Origin: Forficula auricularia
Lineage: Eukaryota > Arthropoda > Insecta > Dermaptera > Forficulidae
Direction: 5' to 3'
NCBI GenBank assembly: GCA_024734495.1
Contig: JALMQS010000187.1
Location: 12,977,952-13,041,951, forward strand
DNA: 64,000 nucleotides
Shown piece after piece: positions 10,840-21,940 of the stretch. The notes below the pieces were generated by a model. The model was given only the letters and a program-made list of their open reading frames with translations. It was not told the DNA's origin and ran no database searches. Made by a program: the position numbers and the translations under genes. Positions within the stretch are counted from its first letter, which is position 1. Each line of letters begins with the position of its first letter.

Positions 10840-11160
10840 TAAAAACCCGGTCGGTTTTTCATAAATTACACCCCTTTATTTCTGGCCGTTTCGGTTTTTC
10901 AATTTCCTCCTCTATTAATGTGCCAAGCTTTACCAGTATGCCAAATTTCAGCATTCTAGCTTGATTGTATTTTCACTATAACCCTATAATAAATTCCACC
11001 CCTTCATTTTAGGTCCTGAAAAAGGGAAAGTTTTACTATTTCGATTTTTTCATTTAATTGTAGCCCAAACTCTACCAATATGCCAAATTTCAGGATTATA
11101 GGATCACCGGAAGTACTCTAGGTTTTTGATATGTCAGTCAGTCAGTGAGTCAGTGTTAAA
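10840..11160. repeat. tandem AT-rich repeat with gtcagtcagtgagtcagtg tail
   Basis: Two imperfect copies of a block with 'cccctttatttc...ggtttttcaatttcct...ccaaactttaccaatatgccaaatttca' precede a gtcagtcagtgagtcag tail. The layout resembles 1900-2750, but the sequence is a different subfamily. Confidence 0.5.
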
Positions 11161-11359
11161 AATGACACTTTTCAGAGCTTAATAACTCAAGAACTATATT
11201 AGATTTATTCATGAAATTTGTGATTCTAGATGTTCCAGTGGATCTTATTAGACATACTCGCTGACGCCAACCGAACCGTCTAAAAACCAGCCCGAAAAGG
11301 AGCTAGACGAACCCAACCGAGCCGAACTGAATATATATTAACCGAACCTCCGAAAGTTT

Positions 11360-11481
11360 AGTCCGGGCGGGGTGTGTTTCGGGCTCCCATTTTTTTCGAA
11401 TCAAACACACATTGAAAACCGAACCAGCCAATTGTCGGGCGGGATGTGTTTGGGGCTCCTATTTTTTCCTAATCAAACACG
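11360..11481 (+). repeat. short direct repeat, gggcggggtgtgtttcgggctcc
   Basis: A block of about 50 bp, GGGCGGGGTGTGTTT followed by gggctcc, a T run and aatcaaacac, occurs twice in tandem (about 11360-11412 and 11433-11481). It directly abuts the direct-repeat block at 11481. Confidence 0.7.
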
Positions 11482-11731
11482 ACAGACAGCAGAACTTTCA
11501 AACGGCTAATTAGCCGCCAAAATATAAAAGTCTGTTTGTATTATTCAAAACTATGATTATAAGCTTCTTACTTAATCTCTTTTGTATTCTCCCTTATACT
11601 GGAGAATATTTTGTCAGAAGATATTATGTCGGGGGATATTTTGTCGGGGGATATTTGTAGGGGATATTTTATCAGGATGCTTTGTCAGGATGCTTTGTCG
11701 GGGATATTTTGTCGGGGGCTGAAATGTCGCG
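11481..11731 (+). repeat. direct repeat copy 2 with minisatellite
   Basis: Second copy of the 9307-9541 block, ending in the ggggatattttgtc array (11602-11731) and the tail ggggctgaaatgtcgcgg. Confidence 0.75.
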
Positions 11732-12587
11732 GTACCGCAGTGTGTCTAGATACCAACTTTTGCACCAAATTTCATCATTCGTTTAAAACCTCGACATTTT
11801 TTTTCTGAGGGCTATTAGAAAACCCAAAATCTTATCAGTTCTTCGTTTTAAAAATAAATATAAACATTTTCACACCAGAATGAAATTTCTTCAACCTTCC
11901 GTTGAGTTATTGTATCATAGTCCGAAAAGACAAACAAGAAAATGGTTGAAAAAGTATTATAATTTCTCTTCATGATTCAGACAGAAACCTTTTTCCAAGA
12001 CCCAGTAAATTTCGGTAATTTTTTGGTCAAGAAACGGTTCGAGAGTTTGAAAGCTAAATCCAAATGATTCCAAATGATTATTATCTTACAGCTATGACGA
12101 TTCTTTTTCTATTGTTTAATTTTGTATAACTTTGATTTTATATATTGAAGGAGACAATAAAAGAGTATGTCTTCTGCTGGAATTATAAATTTTATTTATG
12201 TTCAGCGAGAAGACACACTCTTTATTGATCTCGCTATCTATAAAAATTCTGCTACTCTCGGCAAAAAACTTTCAATTTGATTTTATAAATTATTAGCTTC
12301 TTTCTAGACATTTTCAGGATCATTTTTTGTGCAGTGTTGTCAAAGGTCAAATAAATTTTCGCCATTTTTTTTTTTTTTTCAAATCACTCAACTTTTTAAA
12401 TCAATATTTTAAGGAATTTTATTTTTACAGTTGAAAAACTACAAAATGGTAAAAATAAATTTTCCTGATTTTTTTTAAATCACGTTATTTTTAAAATGAT
12501 TTAAGGTATTTTATTTTTACTTTTGAAAACACTGCACAAACTGATCCCGAACCTGTTCGGAACGTCTACCACAAAGAAGCCATTAAT

Positions 12588-12845
12588 TATTAGTGTGGAT
12601 ATATGTGGCAGTTCAAAAAGAAGAAGATAATTTATACAGATAGTATATTTTATTCATAGAACCCATGTTTCGAGGCTATTCCTCCTTTTTCAGGGTTTTG
12701 AAAAGTCAGTGAAGGAAATCCAACTGACTTTTCAAAACCTGAAGAAGGAGGGAATAGCTTCGAAACGTCGGTTTATGAATAAAAAGATAGTATAAATTAT
12801 CTTCTTCTTTTTTGGACTGCCTCATATATATCCACTCAATTCACT
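12588..12845. mobile_element. foldback Penelope-type repeat pair
   Basis: Two arms of about 125 bp meet almost without a loop (the centre is cagtgaaggaaatccaactg). Outer ends read gtggatatatgtggcag and the reverse. Each arm carries a hammerhead-like core, at 12664-12694 on the minus strand and 12739-12769 on the plus strand. Confidence 0.75.
12739..12769 (+). ncRNA. Penelope-type hammerhead ribozyme motif
   Basis: CTGAAGAA, a short weak stem II (GAAG/CTTC-like), GAAACGTC. The opposite arm (12664-12694, minus) reads CTGAAAAA, GAGG/CCTC, GAAACATG: stem II is intact but the core is altered. Confidence 0.55.
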
Positions 12846-13085
12846 TATTAGTCCTCCAAAAAATATTTCAACCATATTAATTATTATTATTATTATTATT
12901 ATCAACAGGGTATGTGTGTTTTTGCGAAAAATTAATAAATTTTAAAATGAATCGATATGGTTTACCTAAAAACTTTGAGTATGTATTTTAATTTTATTTA
13001 TTTACTAGTTGCTGCCCGGAGCGAAGCGACCACAAGTTCAGAATAAAAGAATAATTAGAACGTCATTTTCATCCTCTTAAAAAAC

Positions 13086-13117
13086 CGACATTTCAGGGAA
13101 TCGCCTCTTCTTCTTCA
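13086..13117 (-). ncRNA. Penelope-type hammerhead ribozyme motif, single arm
   Basis: Minus strand: CTGAAGAA, AGG/CCT pairing around a cgatt loop, GAAATGTCGG. No inverted partner next to it. It lies just downstream of the exon at 13699-13363. Confidence 0.45.
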
Positions 13118-13362
13118 GGATTTAAAAGACAAATGTAAGGAACCTCCGGGTCAATTAATATTATTTTTAATTGCAATTAGGTCCAAAATTCTGTGCACAG
13201 TCGCTGCCTGCCTTGATGATGGCAGAAAGTGATCGAAAAATAAATTAAATTTTAATTTTATTTAATTCCAGTTGAAAATAAAAATGGATCTTTTTACCTG
13301 AATTTAAAAGTAAAAATGATATTAATATAACTAAAACAAGGGAAAAAAATCCCAAAGTTCAC

Positions 13363-13699
13363 CTCAGTATAAGGCGGAGGTGGTGGGTGTGCGGCACACC
13401 GTGCATATCTGGCCAGTCGTCGATGCCTTTGCAGTTGATGTGGGGGTGTGTAGACGCCCCCTGGACCTCCTGGTCCTCCACCTGTCAAGGAGGAGCTCGA
13501 GGAGCCGCCATGTCCATGAGCTCCTGCCAGTCCAGCAAGTCTTCCCCCGAGACTGGAGGCGTCGGAGCTGGCATCGCCAGTGGTCCCACTGCCAGTGCCC
13601 AACAAGCAACAGCAGAAACACCAGGAACGTCGCCGTCGACGACGACGCCAAAGACACCCGGCGGCGAGGCACGAACAGGCAAGGGCTAGCACTGCCCAC
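13363..13699 (-). CDS. exon: transmembrane helix, poly-Arg and PPPPPY tail
   Basis: Minus-strand exon, 337 bases, acceptor ttttgaccag|GTGG and donor ACTGAG|GTGAAC. Together with the exon at 23913-23782 (ending TG|) it reads ...WYIW|WAVLALACSCLAAGCLW, a hydrophobic helix, followed by seven consecutive Arg (a stop-transfer signal). Next come SWCFCCCLL, a Gly/Ser-rich linker, and a basic segment ending HPPPPPYTE. PPPPY is a WW-domain ligand. Known of WBP1/VOPP1- and Shisa-type proteins: short Cys-rich ectodomain, one helix, then PPxY motifs that recruit NEDD4-type ligases or other WW proteins. The other open frames here are shadows. The exon is much more GC-rich than its flanks. Confidence 0.75.
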
Positions 13700-14046
13700 C
13701 TGGTCAAAATATACCCTTCGTTAATTAATTATGGAACGGACTGAGGAAGCGGCAAAATCGATAACATTAGATATTTAAAAGACAATACTCAGAATTGTAT
13801 GAATGTACCGCTGTTCAAGGGTTTCTCTATTCAATAATCAAATAGGAGGCCTAAAATCAAACAAAGCTTCATCAGAAATAAATGAATGTTTTTTTTATAA
13901 TGATACTGATACAAGAAGAAGTTGCACCGAAAAGGTTCAATCTCTGTTGTCCGCGATGGATCCTTGTATCTTGGAAATAAGAAGAGATTTAGGGATTGGG
14001 TCGGAGTTGATGCAAATAGACTTATTATATACACAATATTTATTTT

Positions 14047-14165
14047 CAGGTTGGGCCTTTATCATCAGTCTTTTTAATTAGAAATATTTTATCTGTTATT
14101 CCATAAGAAATAACAGGTAGAATATACTATATGGTTAAAAATGCTGATGATGAAGGCCCAACCTT
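14047..14165. repeat. hairpin repeat, ggttgggcctttatcatcag
   Basis: aggttgggcctttatcatcag at 14047 is repeated inverted at about 14145-14165 (ctgatgatgaaggcccaacct), with a palindromic 'ttatttcttatggaataaca' core. A small foldback MITE. Confidence 0.65.
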
Positions 14166-14636
14166 GAACGTTTAGATATCATATTTGCTTAAAATATCCT
14201 TCCAAATAAAAAAGATTTTCACACTCATTATGAATCACCCTGTATATGTCAGATTTGTTTGTTTTTTTAGAACTAGAGGTGAATTAAACACTTTTTGACA
14301 TATGAAAATTATTAAAATCACTTCGGATTTGGCAGGTAATAATCTCTTGTGATTTTCTTTTTTAATATTATCATTAATATGAAAACACTAGGTCTATATA
14401 TTTTTTCGGGAGAGGAAAAAGGGGCTAAAATATTTCAACTTAAAATATACATATAAAAAAATGAAGATTTAGCTTGTATTTTTTTGCAACGAAATTTTCT
14501 CTGGAGAGAGACGGACTGGTAGAAATTTTAATTGAAAGTAATGGAAGGCAGCCCAGAGGTAGTGAGGAAAGAAAAAATCAACACATATAAAACAAGGTGT
14601 AATTTATTGGAATCCTTCCTCCTTTCCTTTCAAACC

Positions 14637-14669
14637 GACGTTTCGGAGGATTTTTCCCTCCTTCTTCAG
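14637..14669 (-). ncRNA. Penelope-type hammerhead ribozyme motif
   Basis: Minus strand: CTGAAGAA, stem II GGAGG/CCTCC around gaaaaat, GAAACGTCGG. Mirror of the plus-strand copy at 14854-14886. Confidence 0.65.
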
Positions 14670-14853
14670 GGTTTCAAAGGGTCAATGAATGAAACAAATA
14701 AAATGTTTCCTTCTTCTCTCCACAGTAGTGTTCAAAAACTTTCTTCATTTGTAACAAAAGGCAATGAAAGACAAAAAATTAAAAAATTAAAACACTACTG
14801 TGGAGAGAAGAAGGAAACATTTTATTTGTTTCATTCATTGACCCTTTGAAACC

Positions 14854-14886
14854 CTGAAGAAGGAGGGAAAAATCCTCCGAAACGTC
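14854..14886 (+). ncRNA. Penelope-type hammerhead ribozyme motif
   Basis: CTGAAGAA, stem II GGAGG/CCTCC, GAAACGTCG. Among the best-preserved copies. Expected cleavage would follow the C of GTC if the motif folds as a hammerhead. Confidence 0.65.
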
Positions 14887-15470
14887 GATTTGAAAGGAAA
14901 GGAGGAAGGATTCCAATAAATTACACCTTATTTTATATGTGTTAATTTTTTCTTTCCTCACTACCTTTGGGCTGCCTTCCATTACTTTCAATTTAGCTTG
15001 TATTTTTGTTTTGTCTCTTTCTGATCGCGCGTTGGAGTATGTATGGTCCAAATAACAGACTTCATTTCATGATGCTAAAAGCCCTTGGAATTTTGTCTCC
15101 GCCTAATCCATCACACACGCTTCAAGATAACAATTAATCAAAAGAACATTAAAACAATCATGAAATGTCAAGATTTTCATAATTTGAGTTAAATAAAACT
15201 TTTAATAAGCTACATAAGTAGATTTAATTTTTAGCGCCTACCGATGCAATCCGCAATACAGAGTATTGTTCCGAATGCATACCCTATCGCTAGCTAGGCG
15301 GAATAGAATCTTTCTGAGTTTGGCGTCAAAATAGAGGACTACACCTCACAGTCTTAAAATAGATACCTATAGACCATGGGTGAGGAACTTTTTTAGCATT
15401 GAAGGCCACATTAAATTAGGCAGTAATAAATGAGGCTTTACTGTGGGTATTTTTATTTGCTTAAGCATAT

Positions 15471-17004
15471 CAGGATGGCCACCCAAACACGATTTTCAAA
15501 TTCCCGGTTATTTCCCGATCAAAAATCGTCAATTTTCCCGGTCGGCAGTAGAAAGGCCCGTTGAGAGGGGGGGGGGTCACAACAATAATTTCTATACTTT
15601 TGATGTTTTAATGCTAAGATGTCATAAAACATCAGATATAATGAAAATTAATAAATAAATACAAAGATAAGATTTAGCAACTACTATATAAACATTTTTT
15701 TAATTGAAATTAATTATTTAGTTTAAATTTCGTACAAGTTTAGTACAAATTTTATATCATGTAAAAGGGCGCTAAATTTCTTTAGCACACAGGCGCCTCT
15801 ATTAACTATTAATATCCAAGATATTTTTATCGGTTCTAATATAAGAGTATTTAGAGAGTTCAAATACCGTATTTATTTTGATAAAAAGCGAAAAAATTTA
15901 AATATCAATCTCATGTTCCGTTGATTTAATGCAGGTTCTAATTATTTCACACCTCTCTGGTCATTACAACAAATATATCTTTGTATTTATGTAAAATACG
16001 GGTGTTTCTGGATTTGTTACTATTATTTATTTATTTAGCGTATGGCATACAAACAAGATGAGTCATTACAATTCAAAAAAATCAAACGTGTGGTGTCGGG
16101 GGACCCCCGCCAGGAACGAAGTTACTTATATTATTTTAAAAATATTAGAGTTTATAAAATACGGAGAAAAATCTTATCTACCTTAAAAAATCACACTACA
16201 TAAATACTTGCTATTATTAATACATAATAATTGTATAACTCCATTATTTTCTTAAATATATTAAATATTGTAAATCTAACTGTGTATAAAATTACTATCT
16301 TTAGTTTTTAAAGTTGAGAATTATTTAAATATCGCTATAATATAGCATATTATGAAATTAATATTATATAAAAATTATGTTGATTAATGTCCATTATAAT
16401 TAGTATGTTAAAAATTCACAGTTCATTGGACAATGTTTTTTATTGAAGCTCTTATTCAATTTTTGTACAACGTTTCGTCTCTCTCGAGAGTTTTCAAGCA
16501 CTCAATTGGTTAGAGCAACATTGGTTGAGATAACGATAAAAATAATTGAGACATAATAGAATTTTTTCATTCGAGATTGATACAATAAAACAAGTCTAGA
16601 TGGATTTTTCTACTATGTCTCAATTATTTTTATCGTTATCTCAACCAATGTTGCTCAAACCAATTGAGTGCTTGAAAAAGTCTCGAGAGAGACGAAACGT
16701 TGTACAAAAATTGAATAAAAGCTTCAATAAAAAACATTGTCCAATGAACTGTGAATTTTTAACCTATTATATAAAAATTTTACATTATCTAATCAAAATA
16801 AATCAATTACTACATCATGATTAAAATGACAATTTTTTTTAGGTTTTTTTATTCAAGATTTTGGATTTAAATATTTTTTTATTTCCGGCTTGGCTTTCCC
16901 TTCAATTTTCCCGGTTATATATCGAAATTCCCGACTTTTTCCCGGTTGTTAGAATTCCCGGTTTATTCCCGGTTTTCCCGATTTTCCCGGTGAGTGGCCA
17001 CCCT
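15471..17004. mobile_element. hAT-like element with cccggttttcccg subterminal repeats
   Basis: Ends CAGGATGGCCACCC and GGTGAGTGGCCACCCTG are inverted repeats. Both subterminal zones are full of ttcccggtt motifs. Flanks aagcatat and aaatatat resemble an aged 8-bp duplication. A foldback Penelope-type pair (16405-16762) is inserted in it. No intact transposase. Confidence 0.75.
16405..16762. mobile_element. foldback Penelope-type repeat pair
   Basis: Arms of about 155 bp (outer ends aaaaattcacagttcattgg and reverse) flank a short AT loop. Each arm has a hammerhead-like core: minus 16467-16498 and plus 16671-16702, with CTTGAAAA, stem II GTCTC/GAGAC or CTC/GAG, and GAAACGTTG. Nested in the hAT element. 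Confidence 0.75.
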
Positions 17005-18109
17005 GAAATATATACATATATAAATAGTTATTTAGATTTTTGACTAACCCAAGTAGTTCTTAAGCGTTCTTTATTTATTATATTAATTTTCAGATTGTCG
17101 TAATCTAAATAATTAAATATTAATTAATACAAGAGCTAGCTGTTAGAGGTCGCACAAGAAACACTTGGCCCCATTTCTTTAAAGAGCTACAAAGGTATTT
17201 TAATTACTACATCCCCAACTTTATTACTCCGTTAGTCATTTTCGTGTATAATAAATATGTTAAATTAAATAATTCATTTTAATATCTAGTAATAAAATCT
17301 TTCATCGCTCTTTTAATCTCATTTAGATGTTTTAATAATTTTTAAATTAATTTATTTTCAATTTGTTGTTCGTAAGGTTCCTATTCCCTGTTCAAATGAA
17401 GGTCCTTTCTTTGGCCACTAATCCAGAAAATAAATACTCTTTTTTTGAAGATATCAGCGTGGATTCAAAAATAATTCTCTTTTATTATAAAACCGGTGAG
17501 GGAATAGAAAAAGGTTTCAAGGTAATTCTCTCAATATCTCGATTCTACTAAGTTGTATTGTATGTACAGTTTAAGGCTAAAGAAAACGAGGGTGTATTGA
17601 AAGGAAAGTAAATTGAGAAAAAAGGTCAATTAGCAAAGACATGCAAGCAGTCAACGACTAATGATGCAGTGTAATTTGGCAGTATAAAAGCGATTTAAGC
17701 AGAAACGGAAAGAAATTTTAATTTCAATTCACTTGATAGAATCTCTACACATATATATATAAATTTAAAGTTATTTTCAATATGCACACAAATAGAATTA
17801 ATCCGAATCAATTTCTTACAGTAGAACGATTTCATGGATTGATATAATAGCAGCTAAAGCGTGAACAAACGTTTCACTAAATTAGAATTTTTACAATTTT
17901 TTGAACATTAACATTTTTGTAATAACAGCACATAAACAATTTATCATTATTAATACGGAAAAGTGAAAAAAAATTTCAAAAATGGGTACGATCTAAAAAA
18001 TTCTAAATCTAAAACACACACCCACACAAATCATTTTTCTTATAGGATATTAAAATTTTTGCATTATTAAAAACCAAAAAAGTATTTCTGAATCATTGGT
18101 AAACATAAT

Positions 18110-18428
18110 GTCCGCCTCCCTGGTGTAGTGGTCAGTATGTCTGGCTGGCAACCCGGAGGTATCGGGTTCGATTCCCGGCTATACCCAGAGTAAGCATAGG
18201 GTCTGGAAAAAAAATTAAGTGCGAGATAAATTTAACCTAATTTATCGAACGGAGAATTTACCACTGCTCGAAGCCCTTAAAAAACTTAGTAAATTGGATT
18301 GTATCTAACTTTCTGAGATTTAGCTCGTGAACCTGGCTTCTTTCCTTCTACTCTGTTCTTTTCACGATGGATTTAGGGGATGCACCTTCTGGTGTCTATC
18401 TCCTTCTCACATCAATATCATTAAAAAA
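18110..18428 (+). mobile_element. tRNA-derived SINE, plus copy
   Basis: The head is tRNA-like: A box TGGTGTAGTGGTCAGTATG and B box GGGTTCGATTCCCGG. The body ends in ctccttctcacatcaatatca and an A run. The same element occurs inverted at 18790-19143. Transcribed by RNA polymerase III in the known families; not a functional tRNA. Confidence 0.85.
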
Positions 18429-18535
18429 AATATCAGAAAAGTTGTTTTGGCTGAAACGTTAAATTACACATTTCAATGAAAATGCACGAAGTTTCGACCC
18501 CTATTTCTGGAGTCGTTTTCAAGTGCAGGCTGAAG

Positions 18536-19675
18536 TCTTCTTTTTTTTTGTATGCCTATCCATTAATGGATGTTTGCGACCACATTTTCCATTTCTTCTC
18601 GATTCCTTGAGACATGTATCAGGCCTTGCATCGTCCGTATCCCCGTCCAGTGTCTTATATTGCGCAGCCATGACATCTTCTTCCTACCAATTCCTCCCTA
18701 AATAGTTGGAAAAGTTGGTACTTCGTGTTTCGCATAATATGCCCTAAGTATACAGTTTTATTATTTTTAGCAGCTTTCACTCTCCGCCATTTTTTTTTTT
18801 TTAATGATATTGATGTGAGAAGGAGATAAACCAGAAGGTCCATCCCCTAAAAGCCTATATAGGCTGGCCCCTCCATCGTGAAAAGAACAGAGTAGAAGGA
18901 AAAGAAGCCGGGATCACGAGCCAAATCTCAGAAAGTTAGATATAGTCCAATTTACTAAGTTTTTAGGGGCCTCGAGCAGTGGTAAATTCTCCGCACGATA
19001 AATTAGGTTAAATTTATCTCCCACTTAATTTTTATTACCAGACCCTATACTTACAGAAAAAATGTCTGGGTATAGCCGGGAATCGAACCCGAGACCTCCG
19101 GGTTGCCAGACAGTTATGGTGACCATTACACCAGATAGGCGGACAAATTCTTCTGAGGACTTCCTCATTTGTTATCCGTGTCGTCCATGGTATTTTGAGT
19201 ATTCGACGGTAAATCCACATATAAAAGGCCTCTATTTTATTGATAGTACTAACTTTTAAAGTCTAGCTCTCCATCTCATAAAACAGAACTGACCAAACAT
19301 AGCACTGTAAAAACCTCATCCTAAGGCCGAAATCGAATTCCAAGTTTGTCATAACGTTCTTGAACTTCATGAAGGCATTTTCTATTCGGCATTTTATCTC
19401 CAAATCTGATGTCCAGTCCTCGCAAAGCCACGACCCGAGATATTTAAAATTACTCACTCTCTATCAATAAACCATTGGATGTTATACTAGCGGTTCTAAA
19501 GTTTTCCGGATTACGAGTTACTATCATATATTTTGTTTTTTTGTTGTCCATGTTAAGACCCATATTTGTACTGTATTTTCCTACCACATCAATTAACCCT
19601 TGAAGATCACATCTATTGTCAACAATCAACACTGTTTCATCAGCATATCTAATATTATTTATCCATATTGAAGTC
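18536..19675 (-). pseudogene. non-LTR retrotransposon reverse transcriptase fragment
   Basis: Minus-strand reading from 19672: IWINNIRYADETVLIVDN (the RT palm YADD motif, here YADE), then VGKYSTNMGLNMDNKKTKYM, a frameshift near 19455, NFKYLGSWLCEDWTSD, FLQCYVWSVLFYEMES, and IPWTTRITNEEVLRRI. A SINE is then inserted (19143-18790). The element resumes with KWRRVKAAKNNKTVYLGHIM and a decayed Gly/Arg-rich C-terminus. The order matches RT palm, thumb and C-terminal region of RTE- or Jockey-like LINEs. Frameshifts, stops and the altered catalytic Asp make it dead. Confidence 0.8.
18790..19143 (-). mobile_element. tRNA-derived SINE, minus copy
   Basis: Reverse copy of the SINE at 18110-18428. Its tRNA-like head is at 19055-19143 and its poly(A) end faces 18790. 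It interrupts the LINE reading frame just after NEEVLRRI. Confidence 0.85.
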
Positions 19676-21542
19676 TTAAAATAGATTAATGGGAGTATAT
19701 GTTAAGATTTCAATCTGCACTTGAAAACAACTCTAGAAATAGTGGTCGAAGCGTCGTGAATTTTCATTAAAATGTATAATCTAATTGGTTTCAGACAAAA
19801 CAACTTTTCTGATATATTAACTAATGATTCAGAAATACTTGTTTGGTGTTTACTAATACAAAAATATCTAAATAAAAGACTTCGACCCTTAAAAGAATAA
19901 AAAAATCCGCTATTGAATGAAATAAGTTCCAGGCTTATTCCAAGACATCAATAAATAATTGAAAAGGTTGGCATTTTATTGTTATATGGGGACAATTGAT
20001 CAATGAATCTAAAAATAAATTGTTACGTGAAAAGGCCATCTTAAAAATAGCTCAAGAACTCGAAAATAATTTATAAAAGGAGCAAGAAAAAATATTTTAT
20101 TTATTAATGAAATGTTTTTATTTATACTAAATTTCTAAATTTCTATTACGTTTGGTATTTAAAATGAAAGAGTTTAATAAATAAATAATTATCATTGCAG
20201 TAAAAAAAACTTACTCATGCTTCGCTATGAATAAAATAAATATCAAAGTGAGTGTAATGTGATTAACCAGCTAAATAAATAAACAAAAGACCAAGTGCCA
20301 ATTGGCAATCATATCTAATAAAATACTTCAGATATCAAATTCGTCATTAATTAATTGTCGTTCATCTACAGATTATCAATTGAATATGATCTAAAAAAAA
20401 TTCAATTCATATATAACTTAACCAAAATTCAATCTTCTCCAAATTTTAAACAACCAAAATACTCTGTTGACATCCCAAATACTTATGTGTGTAAAATTTG
20501 ATCACTCAGACAAACATACAGGCAGTCAAGGGACCAAGTTAAATAAAAACATGGAAATAATACAGATGCCAAAAGTTAATAAAAATAAATAATCTAAGTT
20601 AAAAAAAAGGAACTTATTTTTCATTATTATCTTAGTTATAAGGTCAATTTATTAAAATTTTTTTTTTAAAAAACAACAACCACACATGACAAATCTTCCG
20701 AGAAGATATTTTACATTGGTCAAATTGGGAAGTAAGTATCTTTCTAAACAAACAACTAAAGAATTAAGACTTTTTATTGCGTCACAGTTTTATATAATCA
20801 CATACTACTATAGAACATATGTGCCTGCCCCCCCCCCAGAAATAATCAAAAATAATCAAATAGCTCCTAAAATGTTTACTCTACCGCAAATTCCATTCCA
20901 AACAAAGTTGTAGAGGATGTAATTTTTGACATTTTCGTTTAAATAAATTTTGAAAATAAACACCCAAAGTAGGGGGAGGGTCAAAAAATGAAAATTCTAA
21001 GTCTTTGGGCCAACCCAACCAAATTTTGTATATATAATCTGTGGGCACTACACAAGGATAGAAATGCAAAAACTAACCACCCAAAATGGGGGATGGGAGT
21101 CAAAAAATGAGCTCTTTGGACCAAATTCAAGCAAATTTTCTATAAATATTATTTGGGGTTAATTTCAACTGGAATAAATTTTATGCTCGGCAAAAAACAT
21201 GAAATTCTAGATAAGCAAACAAAAAAATAAAACTCAGCCCTTCTAATGAACTGCCTTCTGTTATTTTCAATTGAAAGGGTTCGGGGGACAAGAGAGGGGG
21301 TCCAGGGGCGAAGCCCCTTGGCTAGCAAGAGGCCCACCGAAAGCTAGTTAAATAATAAATCTATTGTTATATTTGTTTTGTTTTATATATTAAAAAAATA
21401 AGAAGAAGAATTCTAGCCAAATTATAATTAAGGATAGAAAATATTAATAATAATAATCAAAATAGAGTGTTGGAATTATTTATATGACATATAATTATTC
21501 TTCCAACAGCTGGATGAAGATATATTTAAAAAAAATTTAATG

Positions 21543-21940
21543 TGATCGCTAGCAAGCGCCACGCACTAAAAATATGTCAGGCCCTATCAGGGACGGCGGA
21601 ACCGTGGGGTCAGGAATTTGTCTACGGGGTTAGCGGACGTCCTAAAGAAAGAAATATTAACGTTACTTTCCCCTTTGTTGCCAAATTGTTGGTTGTAAAA
21701 TTAATGTTATACTATTATCTGTTTGCATTAATAAAACATGGAAAATCCTTTCGCCGTAAGGTTAGCCTAATAATTACTCATTTTACTTAAATAACTCTTT
21801 TTTCTTTCCGTTTTCAATAAAACCACAGATACAAACTGTTTAAAAATGCGTTAAAATGTATCAATTTGCTTCAAAATTTTTTGGGGTAATGGGTTCCATA
21901 CCCCCTCCCCCCCCAGACCCCCGTAGGCCTACATCACTTT
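21543..21940 (+). other. unassigned repeat-like stretch before the LINE C-terminus
   Basis: Contains aggccctatcagggacggcggaacc, a short open frame of 82 codons, and a C-rich run ending ccctcccccccc. It may be the remains of a DNA transposon end. No product recognised. Confidence 0.25.

Larger units (their letters stand above)
14531..14992. mobile_element. foldback Penelope-type repeat pair, long arms
   Basis: Nearly identical arms of about 205 bp (14531-14738 and 14790-14992; outer ends ttgaaagtaatggaaggcagccc) flank a 50-bp AT loop. The short open frames on both strands are the same repeat read from each arm, not genes. Each arm carries a hammerhead-like core with a perfect stem II. High arm identity suggests a recent copy. 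Confidence 0.85.
18060..19870. mobile_element. foldback Penelope-type pair with nested LINE and SINEs
   Basis: Outer arms 'agtatttctgaatcattggta' (18080) and its reverse (19825) continue inward as 'tatcagaaaagttgttttggctgaaacgtt' (18430) and its reverse (19800). The left arm is split by a SINE (18110-18428). Hammerhead-like cores lie at 18488-18523 (minus; CTTGAAAA, CGACTCC/GGGGTCG, GAAAC) and 19720-19756 (plus). The space between the arms is filled by a minus-strand LINE fragment, itself split by a second SINE. Confidence 0.7.

Noticed and set aside
13364..13724. Four other open frames over the GC-rich exon
   Set aside because: GC-rich sequence opens several frames; only one gives the membrane helix, poly-Arg and PPPPPY and fits the phase from the upstream exon.
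14532..15051. Two convergent frames of 105 and 90 codons sharing peptide text
   Set aside because: Both are the same foldback arm read from opposite strands and include the ribozyme-like core.
17363..17551. 62-codon frame FLFPVQMKVLSLATNPENKY with a GTAATT donor-like site
   Set aside because: The acceptor side is poor (cgtaag) and no partner exon or family was found.
18110..18180. Functional tRNA gene
   Set aside because: A and B boxes are present but the sequence is the head of a SINE with an inverted second copy at 19055-19143.
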